64,000 bases of DNA, from NCBI GenBank assembly GCA_902806565.1, contig CADCXA010000066.1, positions 1,054,001 through 1,118,000 of the forward strand, in the 5' to 3' direction. Positions 1-11,646 of the stretch are shown here, piece after piece. The stretch is from Hypoxylon rubiginosum (lineage: Eukaryota > Ascomycota > Sordariomycetes > Xylariales > Hypoxylaceae). The stretch's first letter is position 1. The number at the start of each line of letters is the position of its first letter. A model generated the notes under the pieces. It searched no databases. It worked only from the letters and a program-made list of their open reading frames with translations, and was not told the DNA's origin. The position numbers were made by a program, and so were the translations under genes.

Positions 1-868
1 AAGGGACACGGATCAGTATTTATGTGTACGAAATAGATCGTGGGAGACGGATAAGGTCGCGAAAGGTAGAGATGTGAGTAATGAAGAGTGGAGGGACGAG
101 CGTCGAGCGTTGAGCGTCGAGGGTAACGATTAGAAGAAGCGATGACGCGATGACGCGATAACACGACGATTCGACGAAGCGATGAAGCGATGAAGCGATG
201 AATAAATGGAGAGGAGATAGATGAAGCAGTTGCGAGATGTAGAGGACGTACACTAGAAGCTGGCTGAAACCAAGGGTGTGTTGTAAGTTTGCAGAGACTA
301 GAAGGTTGGAGACGCGTTGGGTCACAGGACTTGTTGCAATGCAGATGAGTTAGAAAGTAATGGAGGAGGAAGAGTATTCGTATGTAGAAGGCAGAAAGCT
401 ATCTAGGTGTCTATATATTTTCGAAAGGTCCCACTTGTCAATGGGCGGGAGATAGTTGCTGGGCAGACTGCCAGAAAGACCACATGATGTCACCGGAGAG
501 ATAACCTGAGATGTAGGCTTGGTAGGTCGTTCAGAAATGTTATTTATCTTATACAACGGCGTTAGCAAAGATTTCCAGTCGTTTAGCTTAGGTTAACCTG
601 CCGTATAAGCTAGCCCCTGAGTCTCTAACAGTGGGAAGGAGTCGGCAGAACCCAAGACTCCATCAAAGATTAAAAATGCCTATTTGGTCAAACAATACTA
701 TCTTAGGTATGTATTCACGAGGAAGAGTCTATAACCGCTTAATATTGTGAAATACGACGTTATCCTACAACGCTCTCAGCGGTTGTGATCCTAAACTAAT
801 ACTAAAGTATAGAACACCTAGAAGAGAGGCAAGGCCCACCAGAGCAAGCAATAGTTTGAATTTTCATC
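1..868. other. Gene-free flank with GCGATGA-type simple repeat
   Basis: I see no convincing gene here. About 130-205 holds a degenerate tandem repeat built on GCGATGA/GCGATGAA (gatgacgcgatgacgcgat, then three units of gcgatgaa), and 95-125 has short repeats of a GAGCGTCGAG unit. Short open frames on the minus strand merely translate this low-complexity sequence. The stretch lies downstream of the HMG-box relic that follows. Confidence 0.5.
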
Positions 869-869
869 T

Positions 870-2786
870 TAGCCAAGAGTTGGGCTGTTAAACCGTAAAT
901 CGTCAAAATTGGCCTGATTAACGTCGATGGCGATTGGCGTTGATGGGGCCGAGGTCAAAGTTGAAGTTGTTGATGTCGACCTCACCCCCAAAATAGAACA
1001 GGTTGTTATTATTGATATCTTGGCTAGTAAGGGCCTGAGGCTGGAGTAACTCTTCCCTTTTGTAGCTAACGTTGTTTTCGGGGTTGAGTGGTTACAGAAA
1101 CATCAGTCCTCCTTGTCCTTGTCGGGCTTGTTGTTCCTGTGCTTGCTGAATTCGATGGTCTTGGACTCGCTGGACTTCAAGTGCTGCGGTCGGAGCAGGA
1201 GACCCGAATATGGTGCCATCCTCAAAACTGGATCGGGCGACTGACTATAGAAGGATGCCCGGCTGTGGTAGGGTTAACGGCTGTACCAGAAATGACAGCA
1301 GGTTGCTAGTTGTTACTAGTTGCTGGTGTTTAGATCTGCTCTTGGTGAGGTTGTCCAACCTGTCTTTGAGGCGGTGTGAAGGATGCTGTTTGCGCAGCCG
1401 CCGCCACCGCAGCTTGAGGCGATTGGTTCTGATGGGTCTTTTGAGCCTTTTGACTCTGATGTAGGCTGGGTCGCTTTCTCTTCTTTCGCTCGATCTCGGT
1501 GGGATCAACGAGAATCGTGCTATAGTATTCGGGGACGTCATACTGAGAAAGGCTCTCTGGAGCGTCTGCCGGAATGGGGTACATAATGGAGAGACCGTTA
1601 CTTCGAAGAAACTGATGGTACTCTCGCATTAAATCTCCCATATTGTGGTAACCAGGGAGTTTCATCTCCGAAATGCGCACTTTCTTAACCTTGGCGTTAT
1701 CCTCGTCGTCGTCGGCAGCATTGTCCTTATTCTTGGCGGGTTCGTATTTATACCACGGATACGCCTCGCGATGGAGTCTTTCTTCTTCAGTGGCCATTCG
1801 ATCAAAGAATTCCTTCTGAACAGCTGGCATGCGATGTTTCCACTGGTCACCGGCAATCTTAGCTATCGGAGTGGTTAGTTGGTAGGTAGATCCATATAGC
1901 GAAGTTTCTTATCACTCACAGATTAGGCCGGTGGATGATCGTGGCTTTCCCAGATGTTCCAATCGCTTTACGACCTCATGGTATATCACAGACCGATACA
2001 ACATGAATTCATTCCTGCAGCGTGGGAGTTTCCTCCAATCGAGACCTAAAGGATATCCTTCCGGGGGTATCTAGCCCGCTGGGGGTCCGCGACCTTTAGG
2101 CTCATTGGCAACCATAACACCGCTCTGATCACTACCACCATCAGTGATGCTGCGTCTTCCGTTAGGTGTCGGAAAACTTCCACTGCTGCTACCACCGCGA
2201 TGAGTGCCATAACCGCTCTCAAGAGGAGTAAGCGGGCCTCGCACAGTTCCGGACCAAGCGGGGGTCATAGGAGGCATGGGACCTATCACAGATGGCAGTG
2301 ACATGGAAGAAGTCATCGGGTTTGTTTCCATGAATGGAATCCGGGCATTGTTAGGGTTTGGGTATCCAATGTCAGATTGGTTACTCGCAAAGAGACCCAA
2401 CATCGCCTCTCCGGAACGCAGACAAGCCTCGACTCTAAGATGAGGAGAATGATTAAGGATATCTTTCACGATACCTAAAATCACTCGATCTGGGTTGATA
2501 TCAAGAAGAACTTGGACACATCTGCCGGGAACCCAGAGACTGCGAGATACTTAGCATATACCACAATTTGCGTTAGGTATTGAAACGCGACGCGCTCGCG
2601 GCGACACGGCAAATCTGAAAACATCGTATAGTGAGAACAGGAGAAAATAGAAAGCCAAACTCACCTCACCCCATTTATTATCCCGGCCTTAACATCTGCT
2701 GGGCAGGTACTCCAGATATAGGCGTCGAATGTTCTTAAGACCCCAGGTCTTGACGACTGGGTAACGTCAGACTGGTAGGATTCCAT
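870..2786 (-). pseudogene. HMG-box gene relic, copy 1 (MAT-type), broken by stops
   Basis: This is a decayed gene for an HMG-box DNA-binding protein. A start codon at 2786-2784 opens a frame containing FDAYIWSTCPADVK. A probable intron (GTGAGT donor near 2665) and a frameshift near 2525 separate this from a proline/serine-rich stretch (2484-2071) that ends at an in-frame TAG. The same frame continues into the HMG box: LPRCRNEFMLYR at about 2025, a clean intron 1863-1919 (GTGAGT...CTAAC...TAG), then KIAGDQWKHRMP and YPWYKYEP. After a Q/A-rich tail ending at 1330, the frame still reads sensibly but is cut by TAA, TAG, TGA and TGA, and similarity to copy 2 continues to a C-terminal NNFNFDLG motif. 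Its place beside SLA2 suggests a MAT1-2-1- or MAT1-1-3-type gene; I cannot say which. An unrecognised intron could hide the 2071 stop, but not all of them. Confidence 0.7.
1863..1919 (-). other. Intron inside the HMG box of copy 1
   Basis: The donor GTGAGTGAT and acceptor CGATAG, with a CTAAC branch site about 12 bases upstream, join the two halves of the HMG box in phase (TGLI-S-KIAGDQWK). An intron interrupting the HMG box is usual in fungal MAT HMG genes. The intact splice signals mean the box itself could still be spliced even though the rest of the gene is broken. Confidence 0.7.
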
Positions 2787-3488
2787 TGCTGTTGCTAGAT
2801 AGCTAGGTACTTATGATAGGCGAATGTCGAATTATGAGTACGTAGTCTCTAGTAAGGGACGTTAGTATCGCTGAGTACAATAACAGATGAGAAATGGAGA
2901 GATTGATATTGTAGATGGCTCGCAGTAGACGTGTTGAATTTTAGTAAAGGCAGAGCTCGAAAAGAGGTGGGGAGATGTGCTATGTGGAGACGTGCTAGGT
3001 AGGGTGGAATGTGTTGTGAGGTGTGCCTGACGATCACAGGCAGAAGAGTGAAAATTTTCGGATGGTTAAAGGTTTGGTGGGCAATGTCAGTATAGGAATT
3101 TGTTATGCGAAGAAGAATCTAGAGGAAAATCTGCAGGTAGAAGGATATACCTACCTACCTGGTATGTTATGAGGGAAGTGGCACACTTATCGACGGAGGA
3201 CTTGTTAATATTAGAAACAGTTGCTACGAAAGAGATCTTGCAAGAGAGACCACATAATACCGCCGAAGAGATAAGCTTAGGTACCTAGGTAGGTATCGAC
3301 TTCGCAAGTCTTTTGAAGATGTTTGTTTACTACCAGTTAAATCAAGTAAGCCAGTCTTCCTGCCTCCTACCTAGGTACCTACCTAGGTAGCTGAAGGCCA
3401 AACGGCCTCCCGAGACTCCAGACGCTCCCAATGCGACAAAGCCAATTAATGATAAAATTCCGGCCCGGTTCCAGATGAAGGTGCTACT
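2787..3488. other. Spacer between the two HMG-box relics; TACCTAGGTA palindromes
   Basis: No gene seen. The spacer carries two copies of a recurring palindrome: GGTACCTAGGTAGGTA at 3279-3294 and CTACCTAGGTACCTACCTAGGTAG at 3368-3391. The same motif recurs in other intergenic stretches of this window. Confidence 0.5.
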
Positions 3489-4905
3489 AGAGCTCGCCCA
3501 TATAGTTATCCATAAACTGATCTATATCGAAGTTATCGATTTCGGCAAAAGCTCGTCGATAGACGGATCGAGGGGGGCATTGAAGCTGTTGGCAGAAGGG
3601 CCGTTTACTAGGAAGTCATCGAGACGTAAGTTTGTGTAATGGTCTTCTCAGCGGACGACAGGAGCCTCTTGGGGGACGACAGGAACCTGTTGTTGGATGG
3701 CAGGAGCAGGCTGCTAGACGATACCACTAGGCTAGCGAGTTCCTGTTATCAGTGTTTGTCCGCGTCAAGGCTCCACAGTGTATGTCGGCGGGGACGTGCT
3801 TTGTGAGGGTGCCTGCCCTGTTTTTCGCAGTCCTTCTGGACTTATTGGAGCTGGTTATCTTCCTCTTACTTCGCTCCTTGCCTTTCGATGAGCTTGGCTC
3901 TACGAGGATTCGTCCGTATAGCTCGGGAAGGTTATACTGTGGAAACCCCCTAGAGCTACCTTCTGGGACTAGTTAGATAATGCCAAGGTTCTCCCTTTCC
4001 AACGGCTGGTGGTGTTCTCGCACCAGTTCTTCTATTTTGAGGTAGCCGGGGATTCCTCTAGTCCGATATACACGCCTTTTCCTTCTTCAAGTCAGCCTCG
4101 CTTCCCTTTTTCTTGGGCTTGCACTTGTAGAAAGGATAGATAATTACATACCGTCTCTTTCCCTCGGCAGCCGTGCGCTCGAAGAATTCCTTCTGCACGG
4201 CTGGCAGGCGATAGTGCCATTGGTCACCGAGAATCTGAGCTGTCCATATAGTTAGCCAGCAAACCCATGTGACGATGTCGTATTTTTTTTAACTTGCAGA
4301 CCGCTGTGAGAGAATCGATTTACCTTTGGCCTCGTTGTTATGAACTGCCGGTATAAAACAAAACTATGTCTAGTACACGGGGACTGGCTCTAGCGAGGGC
4401 CCGCAGGATACTCATTCGTTTTCAGGCTCACTGTTCGTCGGCACGCCGCCCTGAATCTCACTTCCGGTGCCGACAGTGATGCCGTGTTCTCCGTTAGAGG
4501 CTGAGGAACTGATATGTTTACCATCGTCGATTGTGAAGTTTTGAGAGTCACCACTACTATAACAAGCGCCAAGGCTATCACGAAGAGAGGCGGAAGTGCC
4601 CCGTGTGGTTCCGCGCTCGGGGGGTGGCTGAAACGTCGAGGGTCGTGATGGCAGGAGACATCATGTTAGAAGCCGGCGGCACTGTCCCGTTTGAGAAAGC
4701 CATGCTATGATTTTAATACCTAGATAATTAGAGGCGGGTTGGTTATAAAGAGACCCAACATAAGCTCGCTTGAGTGTGGACAAGCCTCGATCCTCGTGGT
4801 TGTTGGTGACGCCCAGAACAATTATGTTTTGGTGCGTCGAGCCAAGGAAAGATTGACCACACTTGCCCAGAGCCCGAAAAATGTAAGTTACCTAGAGTCG
4901 AAAGG
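3489..4905 (-). pseudogene. HMG-box gene relic, copy 2, heavily decayed
   Basis: This is a second, more degraded copy of the same HMG-box gene in the same orientation. Read on the minus strand, the matching blocks follow the same order as in copy 1: IEACPHSSELMLGLF near 4790-4745 (copy 1: VEACLRSGEAMLGLF), a remnant of the first half of the box near 4350-4290, QILGDQWHYRLPAVQKEFFE at about 4235-4180, then PGYLKIEELVREHHQPLE and LPELYGRILVEP in shifted frames around 4060-3890. The C-terminus ends in FDIDQFMDNYMGEL with a stop at about 3489. At least three frame changes and several stops break it. The protein-level match is clear but far from identical, so the duplication is old or RIP has erased much of it. 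Confidence 0.68.
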
Positions 4906-6635
4906 TTTGGTTTAGGAGTTAATTGTAGCGAGAAATAAAGAGAAAAATGAGATTGCTTGTGGGAGAGCGAAAATACATTTTATGAAGAGGCCTGCTTTTC
5001 GAGGAGTTGGTGATAGTTGGCTGTTGCCGAGAAGATCTCATAATTCCGACGCGGAGGTAAGCTTAGATACTGTGAGCCTATCAGGGCTACCACATATATC
5101 TATAAGAGATATGAGAGACCAGACAGCCCCAGCTTTGGAGTGATAAGACCTCGTCTACTGCCTTACTCCTAACTCAAGCCTTAGTTTTGCCTTTCTTGCC
5201 ATGACGTAGTTGCTTTTAAATAATAGATACCTACCTGTTAGATGAGGGAAGGCAAATACCTAATCTCTAGGGAAGGATCATCATATGAATGAACAATTAT
5301 ATCGAGATGTGAAGTTGGAGAAATGAAGAATGTAGTTTAAGGTGATACCAATATCGCTGTCGATGATGTATCAACGTGTACTCACGATTTAGACCTATTA
5401 TTAAGTCTACAGTAGATTGAACAATATACGGGCAATTTACTAGTAGATGAGGCACTTGGTTAGCCTTATATTAATAATGTACAACACTTTATAGATATTA
5501 ACTATACTTTAATATCCAACTAATAGATAATCCTCTTATAAGAGATGTCCTTCTATTTATAGACTCGTCATTTAGCTTGACTGCTTCAAATATTCGATGG
5601 AAATATAGCAACCCATGCTAACTTTAGATAGAACAGCGACAGTTGTGACTCCCTGAAGAATTAGTAGCCACTTTAAACTTGGAGGTATATATTCGGTAAC
5701 TGCAAGTGAAGCCACTTGTTAGCATCGTCTCATTCACAGCCTAGTGCAATGCAGCAAGTATAGCTGTAGAGTTTAGTTGTAACAGATTCGGTTCTAATGA
5801 TCTGCACCTTTCGGCAGTTTAAATAGCTGATATGCTGGTTCAGCCGGTGTCAAACATTTGCTACCCCTAATTCAATACAAGCGCAACCTTGCAGAGAGAT
5901 TGATGCTATTTATACAGAGCAATCTAATTCGGCCTCATGAACCGTATTTCCACTGGATAACAACATATATACAAACACCAAGGTAACCCAAGAGGCTCGT
6001 TATAGACAAAGTCTCTATTAGCTAGTATTCAACACAAGATGCATCAAAGTAGCATGTAAACACACTAAAACTACCTACTTACCTGAGAGGTATTAACAAT
6101 TTATAATTCATTTCAACTAAGTATGCCATATGCTACAGCGTCTCATGTAAGAATCATTCTTTGATTTAGACCGTTTTCGCTAACCTAGTTGATAGGATTT
6201 CAAAAAGTGTCCGGAATGTGAGTAGTGATAAAGTCTTAGCCCCTGAACCCCTGAACCCCTGAAATTTACTCGCAATTACATAATCAAAATTAAAGCACGC
6301 AAAGAATAATAGGTACCTGGTAAACAGCCCATGCAAAAGTGGTTATAACGCGACACACACTCCGTCTTATAGTTCAATCGCTAGAAATTAAGTATAACCT
6401 AAGATTAGGTATCTAGACATCACTTAGCCTAGCCTGGCCTGGCCTCCTTGTGCGTAGCAATTTCGGCAAATTTGTACAAAAGCCTCCTCGATTCTTCCTC
6501 GTGCTCAGCCTACCTACCTACCTAGGTTCCCCAGTTCCAAGAAGGAAATCCCAGCAAACTTATAACACGGCGCAGTCTAGCGAAATTACCTCCTAGCTAT
6601 CATGGTGATAATCCCCCCGAACTTAACTCTCTTTA
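4906..6635. other. AT-rich gene-free stretch between HMG relic and SLA2
   Basis: No open frame of note on either strand. Base composition is visibly AT-rich (for example 5400-5600 and 6000-6200), with many TA dinucleotides, as in RIP-treated or decayed DNA. A short direct repeat (CCCCTGAA, three units) occupies 6240-6263, and a TACCTACCTACCTAGGT tract sits at 6510-6526. If this is MAT-flanking DNA, further relics could be hidden here, but none is readable. Confidence 0.5.
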
Positions 6636-9600
6636 TTAGTCCTCTTGGTACGAGATCTTGCGCATCTCTCCTAACCGGTGTCTAGCCGAAGCCAGCGAGT
6701 TCTCGAGCTGCAGGATTTCGACCTATATCATCGCATTATCGGTTAGCCGCAGTCCTGTTATTATATCTTAAAAAGGTAATCCAAATATCAAGACTCACTT
6801 GCTGCTCCATCTCTCGGACCTTGAAGGCATGCGGATCAAGTTTGCTATAATCGACGGCGTCGTCCTCCTGGTCGCGGTCTTTGATAATACTCTGCACCTG
6901 TCTGACGAGGGCTCTGCACGCTGCGCCAACCGCCTTGCTGGCCTGCTCTAGGTGTTCTTGGCTCTTGCTCATGAAGCCGGCCTTGACACGACTGGCTGCC
7001 ACGAGCTGCGCTGTTGACGCCGCTACGTCGTTTGATGCTACGATCAACTGCTCTGGGCTGTTACGGTTCGATAGGACGCCGTCCGCCGTCTCGATCAGTG
7101 TGTTGGTAGACGTGGCGACCGCCTTGGCCGCAGAGATAAGACCTTCGGTCCAGCGGTTGTTTTTCTTGTAGAAAGCCGTTCTCGAGGATGTTCCCCGACC
7201 TGCCTGGACGATTTCTTGTTGCGTCGCAGTAGCGGCCTTGATCAGCTGAGCAATAGCATTCGCAACCGCCATGGCGGCATCGAGTATCGAATCGTTGACT
7301 CTGAGTTCGTACGTCGAGTACCCGTCGCGAGGTTTATTCTTGAGCTTGGCAAGACGAGCAGCCGCGGCCGCGATCGCGTCCGCCGCTTTGCTCAGCTCCG
7401 AGTCAACGAGGTCACCAAGGTCACCCTTGTTCGTCGCTAGCTTGCCAAAGCCCGGGGCGAAGGCCTCGACGAGGTTGGTCAACTTCTGTAGGTTCAGACG
7501 AACATCACTGTTGCCATTAACGAGAACATCGGTCTTCTGGAGAGGATCCATGCCTTCCAAGCGGAAGCTTTGAAGGCTCCGGAAGAACTTGACGGTGGAC
7601 TGGGCAGCAGAGCGTGCGCCATTCACAAGCTGGTCAGACTTCCTCTCGTCAGTAGCGAGGCGGGTCAATCCCTTGGTGTTGCTGCACACGTCTGCCGCAG
7701 CTCCCGCAAAGGAGTTGGTTGCCTTGATAAGTTCGGCATGGGTGGCGTTTGGCCCGTCCGCAATAAAGGCGCTGAAAGCAGTGGCAAATTCCGTCGCACT
7801 CGAGACCGCCTTTTCGACTTGTGATAACACGTATGACGGCGACGCGTTTTGGTTACCAGCCTGCATTGTCGAGTCCAGTTCATACAAAGCATCGTCTACT
7901 CGAACAACTGCCGCTTGTAGTACTGAGTCGATAATGTCGTTGATCTTGTCAAGATTTGCCATTATCAGAGCATCGATCTGGCCGTCGAGGACCTCATCTG
8001 TATCACCCTGGTTGAGCTTCAACTCGTTCAGCTCGATCAGGGTCTGGTCCATGCCCGCCTTGTACACCTCGAGTTCTTCCTCCTTCTCACGGAGCAATTG
8101 CTCAAGGTCTGAGCTGCCATCTCGCAGCTTGGACTGAGCCTCTTCTAAGGCACGCGACTTGGTCCGGAGAGCCTCCTCGAGATCTGCCATTTCTCTGTTG
8201 TACTTGGCAAGCATAGTGGATAATTCGTTACCCTTGCTTCGTTCTAGATTGTCGGCCCTATCATGTGCCATACGCAATTCTCGCCTCAGCTTCTCAACCT
8301 CATCTTTATTACTACCGGATAGCCTATCCTTGTCGTGGAGTGCTCGGTCTCGTTCTCGAATCATATCTGCTAACTCGAGGTTCTTGGTCTTAATCTCACG
8401 CTCTAGTTTCTCACGCCTTTCGATGGCTTCTTGAGCCGATGCTGCCTTGAGCTGAACTGTCTTAAATCTCTGGAGTAGGTCGAGATGCTCGTGACGCAGT
8501 TGGGAGTACAGCTTCGCCAAGGCCTCGTACTTTGTTCGCCACGTATTGACCTGCTCCTGCAACGCGCGAATCTGGTCATCTCTGCTGTTCAACTGTTGGC
8601 CAAAGTTGTTCTGGATCTGCGCCAATTCGCCTTCCAGCGCCTTTACTCGCTGATCGTATTGCTGTAGCATTAACTGGTCTCGCTCGTACTGCGCTCTCGC
8701 ATTCAGGTTCTCTTGCTCAAGTTCGGCCAGCCGTCCTTGTGTCTGCCATTGAGCCTGCTGAGCTATTAATGCTTCTTGTTCTCTTCGTTGTTGCTCTGCA
8801 AGCTGTCTCTGTTGCTCTTCGAAATCGCGCTGGGCCTGTAGTTGCGCATCTTGTTGAGCATGGAGAGCTGCTGCCTGACGCTCTTGTAGTACCCTTTGCT
8901 GTTCCTCGTACTCCTTGTTCTGCCGATCGATCTCGCCTTGCCAGAACTCGGCGATTTCATCGGGCTCCTCGGACTTCGGCTGTCGCACAGGGGTCGGTTG
9001 GCGCTCGATCTCCTGCTTCGGACGAGCCGGTAACGCAGGCGCATTTTCGTCTTCCGCTAGCAAATTAGGGGGGTCCTGAGGCAGTTTGGGGATGGTGATC
9101 AAGCTTGTTAAGTAGCGCAGATTCGAGCATTCATAGTAGAATTTGACCAATCGATAATGCTGGGCATCGTAACGCTGTCTCAGGGGCTCCAATGCGTCAT
9201 TATCGCCCGTTGCTATACACTGTTAGTCAAGTATACCACCACGGCTCTTACAGGCGACGTACTAGAATGCATAGCACGTAGCATGCTCGTGATGAACTTG
9301 TAGATTCCATAGCTCTCCGCTACCAGGGGTACAATAGCCGAGATTCTGCACTCATTGCTGCCCACATTTCGAAAGTGGGAAAATATCAATTTCTGAAACT
9401 GCTCGATCTTGTCTTGGAGGGACATAAGGTCGGTAATAGTCTCATAGCCTTCGTTGGGATCATTAATCGCCTTCAAGCTGATATATTCCTCGTATTCGAA
9501 AGTGCCGTTGAACTCGGGATGCTGCTGGTGGAAGGACAATTTGGCAAGTAGGAAGTAGACGTATTCTCGAATCAAGGGACCGTAGCCACGAACGCCCTCT

Positions 9601-10110
9601 CCGGACAATCCGCGATTTAGACTGTCTATCCATGGTCGGTTTGCCATAGCCTCCCTCAAGGTCTGGGGGTGGCCTTCCTGCAGGACTCTGTGGATGGTGA
9701 TTAAAGCTTTGAAGGTTTGGACCTCATCGGCGAGAATGGGTTGCCTAAAACAATATCCCCGGTCAGCTATTGCATACGTATACTAGACACAGACGCCGGC
9801 CACATACACTTTCATGCCGGCCCAGAAGGACTGGGAGGACTTGTGGTCCCAGGTATAGACGATGCAGCTTCGCACATGTTTTCGTTTGGGGGCTGATTCT
9901 TCGGCATTGGTGGCTTTTCGGATGTTGATAGCGAGCTCAGCTTCAGATCTGTAGGTTCGCTGGTCAGCGGCTAGAGCGACGTAAAGATCATCCATCTCGT
10001 AGGTGATACGAATGGGCACAGGTCAGGTTTTACTTGCGCTTCGGAAAACAGGAAGCTTAAAAAAGGGGAGAAACGCACTTTGTGTGATCAAGACTACGGA
10101 TTGTAGCCAT
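6636..10110 (-). CDS. SLA2: SLA2, clathrin/actin adaptor (ANTH plus I/LWEQ), five exons
   Basis: This is the endocytic adaptor that links clathrin and PtdIns(4,5)P2 at the plasma membrane to actin. Five exons fit phase and splice signals: 10110-10079, 9948-9808, 9744-9263, 9212-6799 and 6722-6636, giving 1051 residues, the usual length for fungal Sla2. The N-terminal ANTH domain shows APKRKHVRSCIVYTWDHKSS and LADEVQTFKALITIHRVLQ. Residues about 350-620 are a long Q/E/R-rich coiled coil. The C-terminal talin-like I/LWEQ actin-binding domain covers roughly the last 250 residues and ends in ENSLASARHRLGEMRK. The last exon follows a 76-bp intron and encodes only 28 residues. SLA2 is a classic flank of the MAT locus in Pezizomycotina, so it anchors the reading of the HMG-box relics next door. 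It is divergently oriented to the CIA30 gene. Confidence 0.95.
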
Positions 10111-10804
10111 GGTGAATGATGTCTCTTGTTTGCTTTTGTGTGTGTCACCGGTCGCCTCTTCTCCGTCACGTTTCCAAGTAAAGGAGTCGGTAGGTGGGAT
10201 GAAAGGTTGGAGGGATGGAGCTTCGACGTCAAGTTACAGCTACACAAGCACGACGCATCACCACAATAATGCCTTCAAGTAGGAACAATAGAGATAAAAG
10301 TCAATTCTCTCTCTTTCGCTTCGCTTTAGATATAGTCGTGGTCAAAAGATTAGGTGCCTAATTTGGGCGACGTCAGCGTTATCGAGATCACAAGCTCCCA
10401 ACTCTGTGGAGTTTCCTTTTGCGCATCAAATAACGATTAAGAGGTTGACGCAGCTACGCCTTGGCACGCCACAAAAAACACGCGGCTGGAGAAACAGGAG
10501 GGGCCAGGGGGCCTGGGGGCCTAATTCTTAACCCGCGGTTCTTTAATATCGTACTAACCAGTACGTATAAATACATATATCCAAATTTGCATCTAGGAGT
10601 AATAAGAGCTTTGAGCTTTTCGTCACTGACAAGAAACCTTCGACTCTCTCATTAGATCTAAGCAAACAACTACCACAAGCTCCCACCCCGATGGCTTCTT
10701 CCTAACAATACAAACTCTGCCGATGTCAAAGTTGATGCTTGAGCCTTTTGGCTCCTCTACCTCGCCTAATTGACCTCGCACCAACTCGCGCATTCGACTT
10801 CAAG
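10111..10804. promoter_or_regulatory. Shared divergent promoter region of SLA2 and CIA30
   Basis: About 690 bases separate the two divergent start codons. No open frame here looks real. Possible core elements near the CIA30 side are TATAAATACATATA at about 10566-10579 and a C/T-rich leader before the ATG. The stretch must hold both promoters, but I can identify no specific factor site. Confidence 0.45.
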
Positions 10805-11646
10805 ATGCGCCCCACGACGGTATGCCTGTCCAAGGGTTTCTTGGGGCGCAGTCTCGACGAGTTCAAGCGCCTCTGGAACGTAGGCATGTCTCCCCATACT
10901 AAAACGCCCGACTCCCACGTTTCGCATACTAACATGTCACAGCATATAATCTCGAGGGTATTAAAGGACCGTCAGGGCCGCTTCCGCTCCACGACTTCCA
11001 CCACCCCGAATCCCTCCAAGACACCAAAGTAATGAGCGATGTCGACATGGGAGGCTATTCGAAAGCGTCGCTAGACTGGATGCCCCCTTCCCCGCAAGAC
11101 AACGTAAACGGCCACGCGCGCTTCCACGGCGCCATATCGACGGCCTTGCCACCCCACCGGCCCGAGATCCAGCGGTCCGGGTACGCGGCGTGGCGGACGC
11201 TGGACCGGCGGCCGACGCTGTTCGGGCGGGCGCTGTGGAACATCGACATGTACACGTACCTGGCGCTGCGGGTGAAATCGGACGGGCGGAGCTACTTCGT
11301 CAACGTGCAGACGGAGTCGGTCGTGCCGACGGACCTGCACCAGCACCGGCTGTTCGCCAAGCGGCCCGGCGAGTGGGAGACGGTGCTCATCAAGTGGAAC
11401 GACTTCGTGCGCACCAACCACGGCTTCGTCGTCGAGCCCCAGACCGAGATGCTGCGCCAGAAGGTCCGCTCCGTCGGCGTCGGCCTCACCGACCGCGTCC
11501 CCGGCCCCTTCGAGCTCTGCGTCGAGAGGATATGGACCACCAACGACATGGCCGAGGGCGAGGAGCACCCGGTGGAGCCGCCGGTTCCCCGAGAGGGGCA
11601 GCTGAAGAACAAGCAGGGGCGGAATATTAGCTGGAGCGACAAGTGA
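10805..11646 (+). CDS. CIA30-family protein (complex I intermediate-associated protein 30)
   Basis: CIA30/NDUFAF1-family proteins assist mitochondrial complex I assembly, and this one has the family's fungal pattern. Exon 1 (10805-10879) encodes GFLGRSLDEFKRLWN. The main exon carries VMSDVDMGGYSKASLDW, HARFHGAIST, YLALRVKSDGRSYFVNVQTE and the conserved WETVLIKWNDFVRTNHG and VGVGLTDRVPGPFELCVERI. Length is about 255 residues. The intron start at 10880 (GTAGGC) is clear. The acceptor is not: the canonical CAG at 10942, with a CTAAC branch site, would put YNLEGIKGPSG in place but leaves the frame one base off, whereas a weaker GAG acceptor at 10956 keeps the frame. The exon is strikingly GC-rich compared with its surroundings. 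The gene commonly lies near SLA2/APC5 at MAT loci. Confidence 0.85.

Noticed and set aside
6240..6263. CCCCTGAA triple repeat and other AGCCCCTGA sites (about 610, 17392, 24602, 61077)
   Set aside because: CCCCT is a known stress-element core in fungi, but the sites are scattered, not tied to starts, and too short to claim as regulatory or mobile.
7589..8137. 182-codon plus-strand frame inside SLA2
   Set aside because: It is a serine-rich antisense shadow of the SLA2 coding sequence.
11190..11630. Long alternative frames on both strands across the CIA30 main exon
   Set aside because: High GC content of that exon removes stops from other frames; only the CIA30 frame shows family motifs.
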